Numbered from the stretch's first letter, positions 1 to 9,473 are shown. The stretch: DNA of 64,000 nucleotides from Pseudomonas saudimassiliensis (GCF_000939975.1 NZ_LK391969.1:526581-590580); one strand, 5' to 3'. Made by a program: numbers and translations. Notes: generated by a model not told the origin, from the letters alone.

Positions 1-1286
1 TTCCGCTGGCCGTGGTCCATGCCCTGGCGCTGATCAAGAAGGCCGCGGCGCGGACCAACCAGCAGCTGGGCAATCTGGAGCCGGCGATGGTCGAGCTGAT
101 CTGCCGCGCCGCCGATGAGGTCATCGCGGGGAAACTGGACGATCACTTCCCCCTGTCCGTCTGGCAGACCGGCAGCGGCACCCAGAGCAACATGAATATC
201 AACGAGGTGATCGCTAATCGTGCCAATGAGCTGGCCGGCCAGCCGCGGGGCGGCAAGTCCCCGGTGCACCCGAACGACCACGTCAACCGCTCCCAGAGCT
301 CCAACGATACCTTCCCCAGCGCCATGCATGTGGCTGCCGCCACCCAGGTCCACCAACAGCTGCTGCCCGCGGTGCAGGCGCTGCGCGACAGTCTCGACGA
401 GCAGGCCCAGCGCCACGCGGACCTGATCAAGATCGGCCGCACCCACCTGATGGATGCGACCCCGGTGACCTTCGGCCAGGAGCTCTCAGCTTTCGTGGCC
501 CAGCTGGATATGGGGATCAGAGCAGTGGAACAGGCGCTGCCGGAGGTGTACGCACTGGCCCAGGGCGGCACCGCCGTCGGCACCGGCCTGAATACCCCGC
601 CGCGTTTTGCCAGTGTGCTGGCAGCGGAAGTCGCCACGCTCAGCGGCCTGCCCTTTACCAGCGCCGCCAACAAGTTTGCCGCCTTGAGCGGCCACGAACC
701 CCTGGTGCAACTGCATGGTGCCTGCCGGCAATTGGCGGTGACCCTGATGAAGCTGGCCAACGACCTGCGCCTGCTCGGCAGCGGCCCGCGCGCCGGCCTG
801 GCCGAGGTGCGGTTGCCCGCCAACGAACCGGGCAGTTCGATCATGCCCGGCAAGGTCAACCCGACGCAGTGCGAGGCGCTGTCGATGATCGCCTGCCAGG
901 TCATGGGCAACGACGTGACCCTGGGCATGGCAGCCAGCTACGGGCAGCTGCAGTTGAACGTCTTCAAGCCCGTCATCATCCATACCCTGCTGCAATCGGT
1001 GCGCCTGCTGACCGATGGCTGCAACAGCTTCCGCGAACATTGCGTGGTCGGCATGCAGCCCGATGCCCAACGCATGCGCGAGCATCTGGACAACAGCCTC
1101 ATGCTGGTAACCGCGCTCAATCCGGTGATCGGCTACGACAAGGCGGCGGACATTGCCAAGAAGGCCTACGCAGAAGGCACTTCGCTACGCCAGGCGGCGC
1201 TGGCGCTGGGCTACCTGGATGAAGAGGCATTCGACCAGGCGGTCCAGCCCCAGGCGATGCTGGGGGACTGGGCGCCGAGATCCTGA
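1..1286 (+). CDS. fumC: Class II fumarate hydratase (5' end outside window)
   Basis: Catalyses reversible hydration of fumarate to malate in the TCA cycle as a cytosolic homotetramer that needs no iron-sulfur cluster. The frame is open to base 3 at the window edge, so about 35-40 N-terminal residues are missing; the GTG at 12 is not the true start. Visible family motifs are [21 protein letters not shown], the [10 protein letters not shown] segment carrying the catalytic His, and the signature loop [11 protein letters not shown] with the catalytic Ser. The C-terminus is complete. It converges on the minus-strand permease with a 39-bp gap holding a weak GC hairpin but no T-tract. Confidence 0.95.
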   Translation, partial: PLAVVHALALIKKAAARTNQQLGNLEPAMVELICRAADEVIAGKLDDHFPLSVWQTGSGTQSNMNINEVIANRANELAGQPRGGKSPVHPNDHVNRSQSSNDTFPSAMHVAAATQVHQQLLPAVQALRDSLDEQAQRHADLIKIGRTHLMDATPVTFGQELSAFVAQLDMGIRAVEQALPEVYALAQGGTAVGTGLNTPPRFASVLAAEVATLSGLPFTSAANKFAALSGHEPLVQLHGACRQLAVTLMKLANDLRLLGSGPRAGLAEVRLPANEPGSSIMPGKVNPTQCEALSMIACQVMGNDVTLGMAASYGQLQLNVFKPVIIHTLLQSVRLLTDGCNSFREHCVVGMQPDAQRMREHLDNSLMLVTALNPVIGYDKAADIAKKAYAEGTSLRQAALALGYLDEEAFDQAVQPQAMLGDWAPRS

Positions 1287-1325
1287 GCAGCGAGCGCACC
1301 GGGTCCTGCGGTGCGGCCCGGACCG

Positions 1326-2300
1326 CTACTCCAGGGGCGGACTGATCGTTAACCGGCGCAGGCGCCGGTCCTTCAGCTTCTGCAACAGGCTGGGGGCCAG
1401 CGCGATGAGCGCCGAACCAGCGACCACCAGCAGCGCCCCCAGGTAGGCCAGGCTGTTCAGCAGTTCCGGCTTGATCACCGCCGGCCACAGCATCGAGCCC
1501 AGGGCCACCAGGGCGAAGGTGAACAGTGGCGTGGTCGCCACCGTCGCGCCGACCCGGGACGCCTCCCAGTGCACCAGGGCCTCGGCAAAGGCGCCGTAGG
1601 CGACCAGCGTATTGAGGCAGCAACCCAGCAGCAGCCATAGCTGCAGCTGGTTGAGCTGTAGTATCTGGCTCGGCGTCGCCAGCGGTGCCAGCAACACGGC
1701 GCAGGCCAGGTAGATGACCATCATGATGGTCACCGAGGACCAGATGGTCAGCAACTGCTTTTGCGCAAGCCCATAGAGCGCCCAGGCAAAGGCTGCCGCC
1801 AGGGTAATCAGGATGCCCAGGGTGTAGTCGCTAAGTTGGGTAAATAATTCCACCAGACGCTGATTGAAAAACAAACCGAAGCCACCCAGCAGGATCACCA
1901 GGCCCAGCAACTGGCCGATACCGAAACGCTCCCGGAAGACCAGCATACTGCCCAGCATCAGCATGATCGGCGCGATCTGGATCATCAACTGCATGGTGCC
2001 AGGCGTCAGGCGATCCAGCGCCAGCACATACAACACATAGTTGCAGGCCAGCCCGAGTACGGCGACCAACAGCAGCCCGCGGTTCTGCGTCGACAGCGCC
2101 CGGACCGAGGGCAACCGCCGCCGCACACCCAGCCACGCCAGCAATACCAGGCCGGACGAGAGCATCCGGTACCAGGAAACCGTGAAGGCATCCATGCCAT
2201 TGAGCACTTCCTTGAGCATGATGGGCAGCACACCCCAGAGGGTGGTGGTGGTCAACGCCAACAGGAATCCGTACAGCCAGCGGCCGGATGCGACGTGCAT
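1326..2300 (-). CDS. DMT-superfamily (EamA) transporter
   Basis: A 324-residue inner-membrane protein with about ten hydrophobic helices in two EamA repeats, the usual size and layout of drug/metabolite transporters. The N-terminus (WLYGFLLALTTTTLWGVLPI) and the second-half helix beginning ALYGLAQKQLL are typical. The substrate cannot be read from sequence; amino acid or metabolite efflux is the usual role. ATG at 2298-2300 is the only sensible start. It is transcribed alone. The upstream intergenic region, shared divergently with a tiny membrane peptide, contains a 7-bp dyad (2395-2423). Confidence 0.85.
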   Translation of the reverse strand: MHVASGRWLYGFLLALTTTTLWGVLPIMLKEVLNGMDAFTVSWYRMLSSGLVLLAWLGVRRRLPSVRALSTQNRGLLLVAVLGLACNYVLYVLALDRLTPGTMQLMIQIAPIMLMLGSMLVFRERFGIGQLLGLVILLGGFGLFFNQRLVELFTQLSDYTLGILITLAAAFAWALYGLAQKQLLTIWSSVTIMMVIYLACAVLLAPLATPSQILQLNQLQLWLLLGCCLNTLVAYGAFAEALVHWEASRVGATVATTPLFTFALVALGSMLWPAVIKPELLNSLAYLGALLVVAGSALIALAPSLLQKLKDRRLRRLTISPPLE

Positions 2301-2394
2301 GTGTGTTCTCGGAGAAGGGACTGGGAAGGCGGCTATTGTAGAGCGCGGCGGGAGCGGATGGATAGGCGGCCTCCGGATTTTGACAGCCGTTCGA

Positions 2395-2423
2395 AATTGG
2401 TAGCGATGAATATGTAACCAATT
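2395..2423. promoter_or_regulatory. Inverted repeat, possible operator
   Basis: AATTGGT at 2395-2401 is repeated in inverted orientation as ACCAATT at 2417-2423, with centres 22 bp apart. It lies in the divergent gap between the DMT permease and the small membrane peptide, just after a TTGACA hexamer at 2380-2385. The spacing of two helical turns would suit a dimeric regulator, but no regulator gene is adjacent, so operator function is a guess. Confidence 0.3.
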
Positions 2424-2588
2424 GATCTAACAGTGCGTCTGAGCTGATCTACCATGGAATTATATAAATCCGGTAGAACGTTGCGGCAGGCTCGCCGCCT
2501 CCTTACACTGGTCAGGTCGCCTTATCCGGCGCAGCCAGCTGGGCAACCTACAAGGAAGCCCGGCACCAAAAAAATAAAAGGTGTTGCT

Positions 2589-2678
2589 ATGAAATTTGAT
2601 CTCAAGGGCAAATTGCCCAGCGTCGCTCTGGTTTTTCTCGCCACTTGGCTGTTGTTGATCCTGCCCAATATGGGGTGA
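2589..2678 (+). CDS. 29-residue single-pass membrane peptide
   Basis: ATG at 2589 follows an AAAAGGTG-type ribosome-binding site by about 6 bp. The peptide starts MKFDLKGKLPSVALVF and has a basic N-terminus, then one hydrophobic segment (roughly residues 11-27), ending NMG. A longer frame opens at 2454, but the Shine-Dalgarno and the membrane-peptide logic favour 2589. It lies 48 bp upstream of mnmC on the same strand. I do not recognise the family. Alternatives are a toxin-type hydrophobic peptide, a small membrane regulator or a leader peptide. Confidence 0.5.
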   Translation: MKFDLKGKLPSVALVFLATWLLLILPNMG

Positions 2679-2726
2679 TGGCTTTTCGCGATACAATCAG
2701 CGGCTTCAGTTTGTGCCGGAGCCACC

Positions 2727-4709
2727 GTGAAACCCTCGCCACCCTTTGCCGATTTGAGCTGGTCCGCTGACGGGCAGCCGTTTTCCACCCAGTTCGGTGA
2801 TGTCTATTTCTCCCGTGAATCAGGGCTGGAGGAAACGCGACATGTTTTCCTGCACCATAACAATCTGCCGCAACGCTGGGCTGCGCTGCCCCCAGGCGCC
2901 CGTTTCTGCATCTGCGAAACCGGATTCGGCACCGGCCTGAACTTTCTTTGTGGCTGGCAATTGTGGGACCAGCTCGCGCCGGCTGATGCCTGCCTGCATT
3001 TCATCAGCACCGAAAAGTATCCCTTGAGCACGAATGATCTGCGCCGCGCCCTGGCGCTATGGCCCGAACTGCAGCCCTGGGCTGAGCAGTTGCTGGACCA
3101 TTACAGTGACCTTGCCCCCGGCTGGCAGCGCTTCTCCCTCGCCGGTGGCCGCGTCACCCTGACCCTGCTGGTGGGTGATCTGCTGGATACCCTGCCCCAG
3201 CTGGACGCCGTGGTCGACGCCTGGTTTCTCGATGGCTTTGCTCCGGCCAAGAACCCGGACATGTGGCAACCTGCGCTCTACCACGAGATGGCCCGCCAGT
3301 CCCATACGGGCACTACGGTGGCGACCTTCACCAGTGTGGGCGAGGTGCGCCGCGGGTTGCAGGCGGCGGGGTTCACTATGGGCAAGGTCAAGGGTTACGG
3401 TCGCAAGCGAGAGATGCTCGCGGGCGTGCTGGAGCAGCCGCCGGCGACGGACTGGCAGGCGCCCTGGTATCAGCGCCCGACGGTTGGCGAAAGGGCGCGC
3501 AGTGCCGTGATCATCGGCGCTGGCCTGGCTGGCTGCAGTACGGCCTTCGCCCTCGCCCGCCGCGGCTGGCAGGTGACCGTCCTCGAGCGCCATGATCGTC
3601 CCGCGGCCGAGGCCTCGGGCAACCCCCAGGGCATTCTCTATACCAAGTTGTCGCCCCACCAGCCGCCCCTCTCGCGCTTCGTGCAGGCCAGTTACGCCTA
3701 CAGTTTGCGAGTGCTGAACGAGATACTGATGCAGGGTGAGAGCACCTGGTCGCCCTGTGGTGTGCTGCAGCTCAGCTGCGATGAGAAGGAGGCGGCGCGC
3801 CACCGGCAGCTCGGCGAGCAGGGTTACCCGGAGCGCTTCCTGCACAGCGTCGATGCGGACCAGGCCAGTGCCCTGGCGGGCTTCCAGCTGCAGCGGCCCG
3901 GCCTGTTCTTCCCGGGCGCTGGCTGGGCCAGCCCGCCGACCTTCTGCCAGGCGCTGCTTCAGCACCCGAATATCCGCCTGCTGACCGACAGCCCCGTAGC
4001 GACCCTGGAACGCGAAGCAGGCCACTGGCACGCCCGTGACGATGCCGGCCAGACCATCGCCAGCGCCGCCGTGGCGGTCGTCTGCAGCGCCGCGGACAGC
4101 TTGCGGTTCAGCCAGACCCAGCATCTGCCGCTGAAAGCCATTCGCGGGCAGATCACCCATCTGCCCGCCACCGATGCCAGCCTGACGCTGAAATCGGTGC
4201 TTTGCGCCGAAGGCTACATTTCCCCGGCGCGGGAGGGAGAGCACCATCTGGGCGCGAGCTTCCGCTTCGATCGGCTGGATACCCAGCCGAGCACCGAAGA
4301 AAACCTATCGAACCTGGACATCCTCGACCAGCTGTCGCCGGCCCTCGGCGAGGCGCTACAGGCCAGACAACACGATCCGGCGCAGTTGCAGGCCCGTGCC
4401 GCCCTGCGTTGCACCTCACCCGATTACCTACCGCTGATCGGTCCGGTGGCGGCAGCTGACGCTTTCCGGAAGGATTATGCGGTGCTCGCCAAGGATGCCT
4501 CCCGGCAACCCGAGACCCCGCCCCGCTGGCATAAGGATCTGTACGTGAATACCGCCCATGGTTCCCGCGGTCTGGTTACCTGCCCGCTGAGCGGCGAGCT
4601 GATTGCCGCCTGGGCGGACAATGAGCCCCTGCCCCTGCCCCGGGAGCTGGCCGAGGCGGTGCATCCGAACCGCTTCCTGCTGCGGCAATTGGTCAGGGGC
4701 CAGGCCTGA
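2727..4709 (+). CDS. mnmC: Bifunctional tRNA mnm5s2U biosynthesis protein MnmC
   Basis: Completes 5-methylaminomethyl-2-thiouridine at the wobble base of certain tRNAs. The N-terminal domain (about residues 1-245) is the SAM methyltransferase MnmD, with the GFGTGLNFL SAM motif. The C-terminal domain (about 260-660) is the FAD oxidase that removes the carboxymethyl group, with the dinucleotide motif VIIGAGLAGCSTA and the following ASGNPQG loop. The 660-residue length is the normal fusion size. The start is GTG at 2727, preceded by GGAG at about 6 bp; a TACAAT at 2692-2697 could be its -10. It ends 3 bp before the convergent TauE gene. Confidence 0.95.
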   Translation: MKPSPPFADLSWSADGQPFSTQFGDVYFSRESGLEETRHVFLHHNNLPQRWAALPPGARFCICETGFGTGLNFLCGWQLWDQLAPADACLHFISTEKYPLSTNDLRRALALWPELQPWAEQLLDHYSDLAPGWQRFSLAGGRVTLTLLVGDLLDTLPQLDAVVDAWFLDGFAPAKNPDMWQPALYHEMARQSHTGTTVATFTSVGEVRRGLQAAGFTMGKVKGYGRKREMLAGVLEQPPATDWQAPWYQRPTVGERARSAVIIGAGLAGCSTAFALARRGWQVTVLERHDRPAAEASGNPQGILYTKLSPHQPPLSRFVQASYAYSLRVLNEILMQGESTWSPCGVLQLSCDEKEAARHRQLGEQGYPERFLHSVDADQASALAGFQLQRPGLFFPGAGWASPPTFCQALLQHPNIRLLTDSPVATLEREAGHWHARDDAGQTIASAAVAVVCSAADSLRFSQTQHLPLKAIRGQITHLPATDASLTLKSVLCAEGYISPAREGEHHLGASFRFDRLDTQPSTEENLSNLDILDQLSPALGEALQARQHDPAQLQARAALRCTSPDYLPLIGPVAAADAFRKDYAVLAKDASRQPETPPRWHKDLYVNTAHGSRGLVTCPLSGELIAAWADNEPLPLPRELAEAVHPNRFLLRQLVRGQA

Positions 4710-4712
4710 GTT

Positions 4713-5468
4713 TCAGGCCAGTAGCATCCGGGTGCCGTCCCACAGCAGCTTGCAGCCGGTGACGAACAGGAAGATGTAGCACAGCCGATAGATCAACTCC
4801 TGGTTGCTGCGCTGCAGCAGCCAGAAACCCATGCGAATGCCGATGGGCGCCAGCGGCAGCAGCACCAGGGCGGTCAGCAACTTGCTGGTATCAAACTGGC
4901 CCAGCTGGATATAGGCGGGCACCTTGGCCAGGTTAACCACCGCAAAGAACACCGCGATGGTGCCCATCAACACAGTCTTATCGAGCTTCTGCGGCAGCAG
5001 GTAGATATTGATCGGCGGCCCGCCGGCATGGATGCCGAAACTGGTGAAGCCCGCCACCGCACCCCAGAATCCCCCGCGCCAGGCACTGACCCCGCGTGGC
5101 GGGGGCTCGCCCTTGCGCAGCCAGATATTCAGGGTGAACACCACGGCGATAATGCCAACCATCAAGCGAATATGGGCGTCGCTCATCCAGCGGAAGGTGA
5201 GCCAGGCGAGCACGGTGCCGACCAGCGCGGCGGGGATGATGATCTTCAGGTTGGGGCCGCTCCAGCGGCCGCGGAAGGTCCGCAGCGCGACCAGGTCCAT
5301 GGTGCAGAGGATCGGCAGCAGGATGGCCGCCGCCTGCTGGGGCGGCATGACCAGGGACATCAAGGGGACGGACAGGATAGCGATATTGCCGCCGAAGCCG
5401 CCCTTGGCGATCCCGTACAGCAGCACCGCGGGAATGGCACACAGATAGAACAGGGGATCGGTAATCAT
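4713..5468 (-). CDS. TauE/SafE family sulfite/anion exporter
   Basis: A 251-residue integral membrane protein with 7-8 hydrophobic helices and the family's glycine-rich first loop (GIAKGGFGGNIAIL) and GIHAGGPPINIY repeat-2 loop. The family exports sulfite, sulfoacetate or related C2/C3 sulfonate breakdown products, but the substrate here is not determinable. No sulfur-metabolism genes flank it. ATG is at 5466-5468. It is divergent from yheU with a 76-bp gap. Confidence 0.85.
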   Translation of the reverse strand: MITDPLFYLCAIPAVLLYGIAKGGFGGNIAILSVPLMSLVMPPQQAAAILLPILCTMDLVALRTFRGRWSGPNLKIIIPAALVGTVLAWLTFRWMSDAHIRLMVGIIAVVFTLNIWLRKGEPPPRGVSAWRGGFWGAVAGFTSFGIHAGGPPINIYLLPQKLDKTVLMGTIAVFFAVVNLAKVPAYIQLGQFDTSKLLTALVLLPLAPIGIRMGFWLLQRSNQELIYRLCYIFLFVTGCKLLWDGTRMLLA

Positions 5469-5544
5469 CGGAATCCATCATCTCGACAAAGGGGGGCAGT
5501 GTATCATTGACCTCCCACGGCACAGTCATCAGGAAGTAGACATC

Positions 5545-5787
5545 ATGCTGATCCCCCATACTCTGCTCGACCCCGAGATATTCCAGCGCATGCTCGAGGA
5601 CTTCGTCACCCGTGACGGCACCGATAACGGCTACGACGCGACACTGGAGCAGCGGGTAGAACGCCTGCGGCGGCTGATCGAGCGTGGCGAGGTACTGATC
5701 GTATTCCATCCGGAGACCGGCGATACCAGCCTGAGCCATCGGCGGGACGTGCCCCCGGAGTTGCTGCGCGAGGCCAGCGACGACTGA
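5545..5787 (+). CDS. yheU: YheU family protein (UPF0270)
   Basis: An 80-residue cytosolic protein beginning MLIPHTLLDPE and containing the family block FVTRDGTDNGY...LEQRVERLRRLIERGE. The family is small, conserved in gammaproteobacteria and of unknown biochemical function. Compared with the E. coli form the C-terminus is slightly longer and acidic (ELLREASDD). It is monocistronic; the next gene is a secreted protein 104 bp downstream. Confidence 0.85.
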   Translation: MLIPHTLLDPEIFQRMLEDFVTRDGTDNGYDATLEQRVERLRRLIERGEVLIVFHPETGDTSLSHRRDVPPELLREASDD

Positions 5788-5891
5788 CGTCCGCTGCTAC
5801 CGCTTGCCGCAGCGCCGCCATGGCGCTTGGAGGATGCGAAGCGAAGGTCTAAGATAGGGTCTTTACGCCCTTAGCGGGTTCGACGAGGTTA

Positions 5892-6179
5892 ATGATGAAA
5901 TTGCGCTCCCCCCTGATGTTTGCCGCCCTGCTGGGTTTTGCTGCCACCGCATCGGCCCAGGCCGTTATCTGCACCCCGGAAGAAGCTCTGAAGAAGGCGG
6001 AAGAAACCGCTGTGACCATCAACCGCATCGCCGCCGGCGACCCGGCCAAGGCCGAGCGGATGCACGAACAACTCAAGGCACTGCAAGAGCGCGATCCGAC
6101 CCAGAGCCATCATGGCGCCTGCGAGGCCTACGACCGCGTCATCAAGGAATTGGAGCGTCAGGACACCAACGCCAGCTGA
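5892..6179 (+). CDS. Small secreted two-cysteine protein, unknown function
   Basis: A 95-residue protein with a clear Sec signal peptide (basic start, hydrophobic core, cut after ATASAQA or ATASA). The mature part is helical and charged and holds two Cys, one in VICTPEEAL and one in GACEAYDRVIKEL about 45 residues later, suggesting one disulfide in a periplasmic helical hairpin. Two adjacent ATGs (5892, 5895) are possible starts. It resembles the protein at 31232-31519 in length and Cys placement. No function is known to me. Confidence 0.7.
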   Translation: MMKLRSPLMFAALLGFAATASAQAVICTPEEALKKAEETAVTINRIAAGDPAKAERMHEQLKALQERDPTQSHHGACEAYDRVIKELERQDTNAS

Positions 6180-6261
6180 GGGCGTCCAGGCCCAGCCTGG
6201 ACAGCAGCAGGTCAGCCAGCCGCACCGGCAGAGAAAGCCTCAGCCGGCGGGCTAGCCAGTT

Positions 6262-6861
6262 TTAGCTGATGAGCGTCCGCCCGGCCAGGGCATGGGCCAG
6301 GGTGCCGCCATCAATGAACTCCAGCTCACCGCCCAGCGGTACACCATGGGCAATCCGCGACACCTTGATCCCCAGGGGCTTGAGCAGCCCGGCAATATAG
6401 TGCGCTGTGGCCTCCCCTTCCACCGTCGGGTTGGTCGCCAGGATCACCTCGCTCACCGCGCTGCCCTCAACCCGCTCCAGCAGCGCCGGAATGCCGATCT
6501 CCTCCGGCCCCAATCCATCGATGGGGGACAGGTGCCCCTTGAGCACGAAGTACCGCCCACGAAAGCTGCCGGCCATTTCCACTGCCCAGACATCGGCCGG
6601 GCTCTGCAATACACACAGCAGCCCGTCCTCACGGCGCGGGTCGGTACAGAGATCGCAGACTTCGGTTTCGCTCAGGGTGCGGCAGCGGCGGCAGTAACCT
6701 ACCCCTTCCATCGCCGACTCCAGCGCATGGGCAAGGTGGCGCCCGGCCTCACGATCCCGCTCCAGCAGGTTCAATGCCATGCGCTGGGCGGTTTTCGGGC
6801 CGACGCCCGGCAGCCCGCGCAGGGCATCAATCAACTGGCGAATCAGGGGACTGAAACTCAT
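6262..6861 (-). CDS. recR: Recombination protein RecR
   Basis: Partner of RecF/RecO in loading RecA at gapped DNA. The 199 residues have the standard order: N-terminal helix-hairpin-helix ([17 protein letters not shown]), a four-Cys zinc finger ([16 protein letters not shown], about residues 57-72), a Toprim domain (residues ~80-175) and a short C-terminal segment. It lies 17 bp downstream of ybaB in the dnaX-ybaB-recR operon that is conserved across proteobacteria. Confidence 0.97.
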   Translation of the reverse strand: MSFSPLIRQLIDALRGLPGVGPKTAQRMALNLLERDREAGRHLAHALESAMEGVGYCRRCRTLSETEVCDLCTDPRREDGLLCVLQSPADVWAVEMAGSFRGRYFVLKGHLSPIDGLGPEEIGIPALLERVEGSAVSEVILATNPTVEGEATAHYIAGLLKPLGIKVSRIAHGVPLGGELEFIDGGTLAHALAGRTLIS

Positions 6862-6878
6862 ACCGTGTGCGATCTCAC

Positions 6879-7205
6879 TCAGAAAGGCATCTTGAAGCCG
6901 TCGGGCAGGTTCATGCCCGCGGTCAGGCCAGCCATCTTTTCCTGATTCTGCTGTTCCAGCTTGCGCACCGCATCGTTGAATGCCGCGGCGATCAGGTCTT
7001 CAAGCACTTCCTTGTCTTCGCCCATCAGGCTGTCATCAATATTGACGCGGCGCACGTCATGGCGGCCGGTCATGACCACCGACACCAAGCCGGCGCCGGA
7101 TTGCCCGGTGACCTCGGCGTTGGCCAGCTCTTCCTGCATCTTCTGCATTTTTTCCTGCATTTGCTGGGCCTGCTTCATCAGGCCTGCCATGCCACCTTTC
7201 ATCAT
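6879..7205 (-). CDS. ybaB: YbaB/EbfC nucleoid-associated protein
   Basis: A 108-residue dimeric DNA-binding protein of the YbaB/EbfC family. It has the expected Met/Gln-rich N-terminal helix ([18 protein letters not shown]) followed by the ITGxSGAGLVxVxMxG-like strand region. It lies between dnaX (24-bp gap) and recR (17-bp gap), which fixes its identity. It binds DNA with low specificity and is co-expressed with recombination functions. Confidence 0.95.
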   Translation of the reverse strand: MMKGGMAGLMKQAQQMQEKMQKMQEELANAEVTGQSGAGLVSVVMTGRHDVRRVNIDDSLMGEDKEVLEDLIAAAFNDAVRKLEQQNQEKMAGLTAGMNLPDGFKMPF

Positions 7206-7229
7206 GGTCGTTTCCTCAAAAAAATAGGT

Positions 7230-9233
7230 TCAAGCATCAAGCGGGCGAATACTGTCATCACAGATATGCGCCGCAAAGTCATTGATCAGCGCCTGCACCA
7301 GCGGGTCGCTGTGGATGTTCGCCTCAGCTTCCCGCTGCCGAGCTACCCGACGCCGCGCCGCGGCCACCGCCGGGGTTTCCTGGGTCGGGGCCTGGACCTC
7401 GACAACCAGGGTAATCGGCTGGCCCTGCAGCTCAGCAATCGCCTTTTCCAGGCGCAGCCGATGATTTTCGTTGTACAACGCGCTGTGGCCCGGGTCCAGG
7501 TGCAGCTGCCAGACGGCAGCATCGGCGGCCACCAACTGGCAGTGGGCGGCAATGCTCTGGGTCAGGCCTGCCACGCCGAGCTGCGGATACATGTCCAGCC
7601 ATTGGGCTGCCAGCCCGGTAGCGGGCGGCAGGTCACTGAAGTCATCAGCAGCCTCACCCGGGGCAGCCGACGATTCATCGGCAGCCGCATCCCAATCGCT
7701 GAGGAAGTCGCTGACATCCAACTCTTCGCCACCGTGATCGTCGGGATTGAAGCCGTCATCCGGCGGCGCATCCTGCAGCCATTCAGGGGGTTCTTCCCCA
7801 TCTGTGGGCGCAGGCGTAACCGGCTGGGCGTCAACCGCAGGCGCCGGAGTGGCCGGAGTGGACGTTGATTCGGTGTGTTTGACGGCTGGCGTCGGTGCCG
7901 CTGCGGCTGGTTGTGCAAGCGGCTCAGGCGCCACTGGGGCAGCAGCAACCTGCGGAACCGCTTCGGGCCGGGGAGTCGCAACAGGCGCGGTTACCGATGC
8001 AGCCGAGGTGGTAGGCCTGGCGGTGTCGGAATCAGCTGCGGCCTGGCTGATCCCCGGGGTCTTTCCCGGGGCGCCATTCGCGGCCGGTGTCGTATTCGGC
8101 TGGCTAGCCACCAGCCCGGGCGGCGCGGCATTGCCGGCATGCTGCAGGGTGCCAGGTCGAAACGCCAGCATGCGCAGCAGCGCCATCTCGAAGCCGCCCC
8201 GCGGGTCCGGCGCCAGCGGCAGGTCGCGACGACCATGCAACGCCAATTGATAGAACAACTGGACATCCTCGGCGCTGACCTGGCCAGCCAGCGCCAGTAC
8301 CCGCTCCTGGTCTCCCAGGCTGTTGTCCGCGGCTTCCGGCAGCACCTGGGCGATGGCCACGCGCTGCAGGGTCGAGATCAGCTCGGCCAGCACGCCGGCA
8401 AAATCGGCGCCCTGCTCCGCCAGTTCGGTTACCGCCGCGAGCAAGGCCCGCGCGTCGCCAGCAGCCAGCGCCTGCAGCAGGCCGAACACCTGACCATGGT
8501 CGATGGTGCCGAGCATGCTGCGCACCTCGGCAGCCTGCAACTGGCCGTTACCGAAGGCAATGGCCTGGTCGGTCAGGCTCAAGCCGTCGCGCATGGAGCC
8601 GTCGGCGGCCCGGCCGAGCAACCACAGCGACTCGTCATCGAAGGGGACCTGCTCCTCTGCCAGCACATGACGCAGATGCTCAACCACCTTCTCGGGCAGC
8701 ATGTTCTTCAGTGAGAACTGCAGGCAGCGCGACAATATGGTGACCGGCAGCTTTTGCGGATCGGTCGTCGCCAGCAGGAACTTGACATGAGCCGGCGGCT
8801 CTTCCAGGGTCTTCAACAGGGCGTTGAAACTGTGGCTGGAGAGCATGTGGACTTCGTCAATGAGATACACCTTGAAGCGCCCGCGCGATGGCGCGTACTG
8901 GACGTTGTCCAGCAGCTCGCGGGTATCTTCGACCTTGGTACGACTGGCGGCGTCGACCTCGATCAGGTCAACGAATCGGCCCTCATCGATTTCTCGGCAA
9001 GCCGAGCAGGTACCGCAGGGCTCCGAACTGACGCCCGCCTCGCAGTTCAGGCACTTGGCCAGAATACGCGCGATGGTGGTCTTGCCGACCCCGCGAGTGC
9101 CGGTGAACAGATAGGCATGATGCAGGCGATTGTGATCCAGCGCATTGATCAGCGCCTGCAGCACGTGGGTCTGGCCGACCATTTCACGGAACAGGCGCGG
9201 ACGCCATTTGCGGGCTAATACCTGGTAACTCAT
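7230..9233 (-). CDS. dnaX: DNA polymerase III subunits gamma/tau
   Basis: The clamp-loader ATPase subunit of the replisome. From MSYQVLARKWRP it is 667 residues. It has Walker A GTRGVGKTT (about residues 45-53), a four-Cys zinc module (CLNCEAG...CGTCSAC, about 64-80), the DEVHMLS Walker B and the SRC sensor. A long Ala/Pro-rich linker (about 380-500) precedes the tau C-terminal domain. The frame opens eight codons earlier (9257), but the family start is the ATG at 9231-9233. I see no A-AAA-AAG slippage heptamer, so gamma formation by frameshifting is not evident. Confidence 0.96.
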   Translation of the reverse strand: MSYQVLARKWRPRLFREMVGQTHVLQALINALDHNRLHHAYLFTGTRGVGKTTIARILAKCLNCEAGVSSEPCGTCSACREIDEGRFVDLIEVDAASRTKVEDTRELLDNVQYAPSRGRFKVYLIDEVHMLSSHSFNALLKTLEEPPAHVKFLLATTDPQKLPVTILSRCLQFSLKNMLPEKVVEHLRHVLAEEQVPFDDESLWLLGRAADGSMRDGLSLTDQAIAFGNGQLQAAEVRSMLGTIDHGQVFGLLQALAAGDARALLAAVTELAEQGADFAGVLAELISTLQRVAIAQVLPEAADNSLGDQERVLALAGQVSAEDVQLFYQLALHGRRDLPLAPDPRGGFEMALLRMLAFRPGTLQHAGNAAPPGLVASQPNTTPAANGAPGKTPGISQAAADSDTARPTTSAASVTAPVATPRPEAVPQVAAAPVAPEPLAQPAAAAPTPAVKHTESTSTPATPAPAVDAQPVTPAPTDGEEPPEWLQDAPPDDGFNPDDHGGEELDVSDFLSDWDAAADESSAAPGEAADDFSDLPPATGLAAQWLDMYPQLGVAGLTQSIAAHCQLVAADAAVWQLHLDPGHSALYNENHRLRLEKAIAELQGQPITLVVEVQAPTQETPAVAAARRRVARQREAEANIHSDPLVQALINDFAAHICDDSIRPLDA

Positions 9234-9369
9234 CGAGGGGCTGCTATCCGGTGTCATTGGCGAGCAGCTACTTTACCTTAAAGCGCCCAATCAATGCGAG
9301 ATTCGCGCCCGCGGGCGTCGCGTGCCCAAGGGTGGGGAAACGGCTGACGGGCCGGCTGACGGCGGGCCG

Positions 9370-9389
9370 CTGTCGAGCTAGCGCTCGAC
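9370..9389. repeat. 8-bp perfect hairpin
   Basis: TGTCGAGC (9370-9377) and GCTCGACA (9382-9389) form a perfect stem with a TAGC loop, in the 216-bp gap between the dnaX start and the lipase end. There is no T-tract on either strand. It may be part of the lipase gene's 3' untranslated region or a dnaX regulatory element. Confidence 0.45.
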
Positions 9390-9423
9390 AATCCCGGGTC
9401 GCCTCGATTGGGGCCGCGGAGCA

Positions 9424-9457
9424 CCCCGAAAGGCTAATGGGTAATCACCTTTCGGGG
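9424..9457. terminator. 10-bp perfect hairpin downstream of lipase gene
   Basis: CCCCGAAAGG (9424-9433) pairs perfectly with CCTTTCGGGG (9448-9457) around a 14-nt loop. It lies 17 bp past the stop codon of the minus-strand lipase, where a terminator is expected. It lacks a U-tract, so it may be a stabilising or Rho-assisted 3' end rather than a classical intrinsic terminator. Confidence 0.5.
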
Positions 9458-9473
9458 GGCAGCCTGGGTTGGG

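Noticed and set aside
143..928. Long minus-strand frame opposite fumC (261 codons)
   Set aside because: Cys/Trp/Arg-rich shadow of the fumC coding strand with no family resemblance; typical for GC-rich DNA.
7747..8250. Plus-strand Gly/Ala/Thr-rich frame that looks like a surface repeat protein
   Set aside because: Antisense of the Pro/Ala-rich DnaX linker; low complexity is inherited from that linker.
9231..9257. Programmed frameshift in dnaX producing gamma
   Set aside because: I looked for an A-AAA-AAG-type heptamer with a following hairpin in the plausible region of the gene and saw none.
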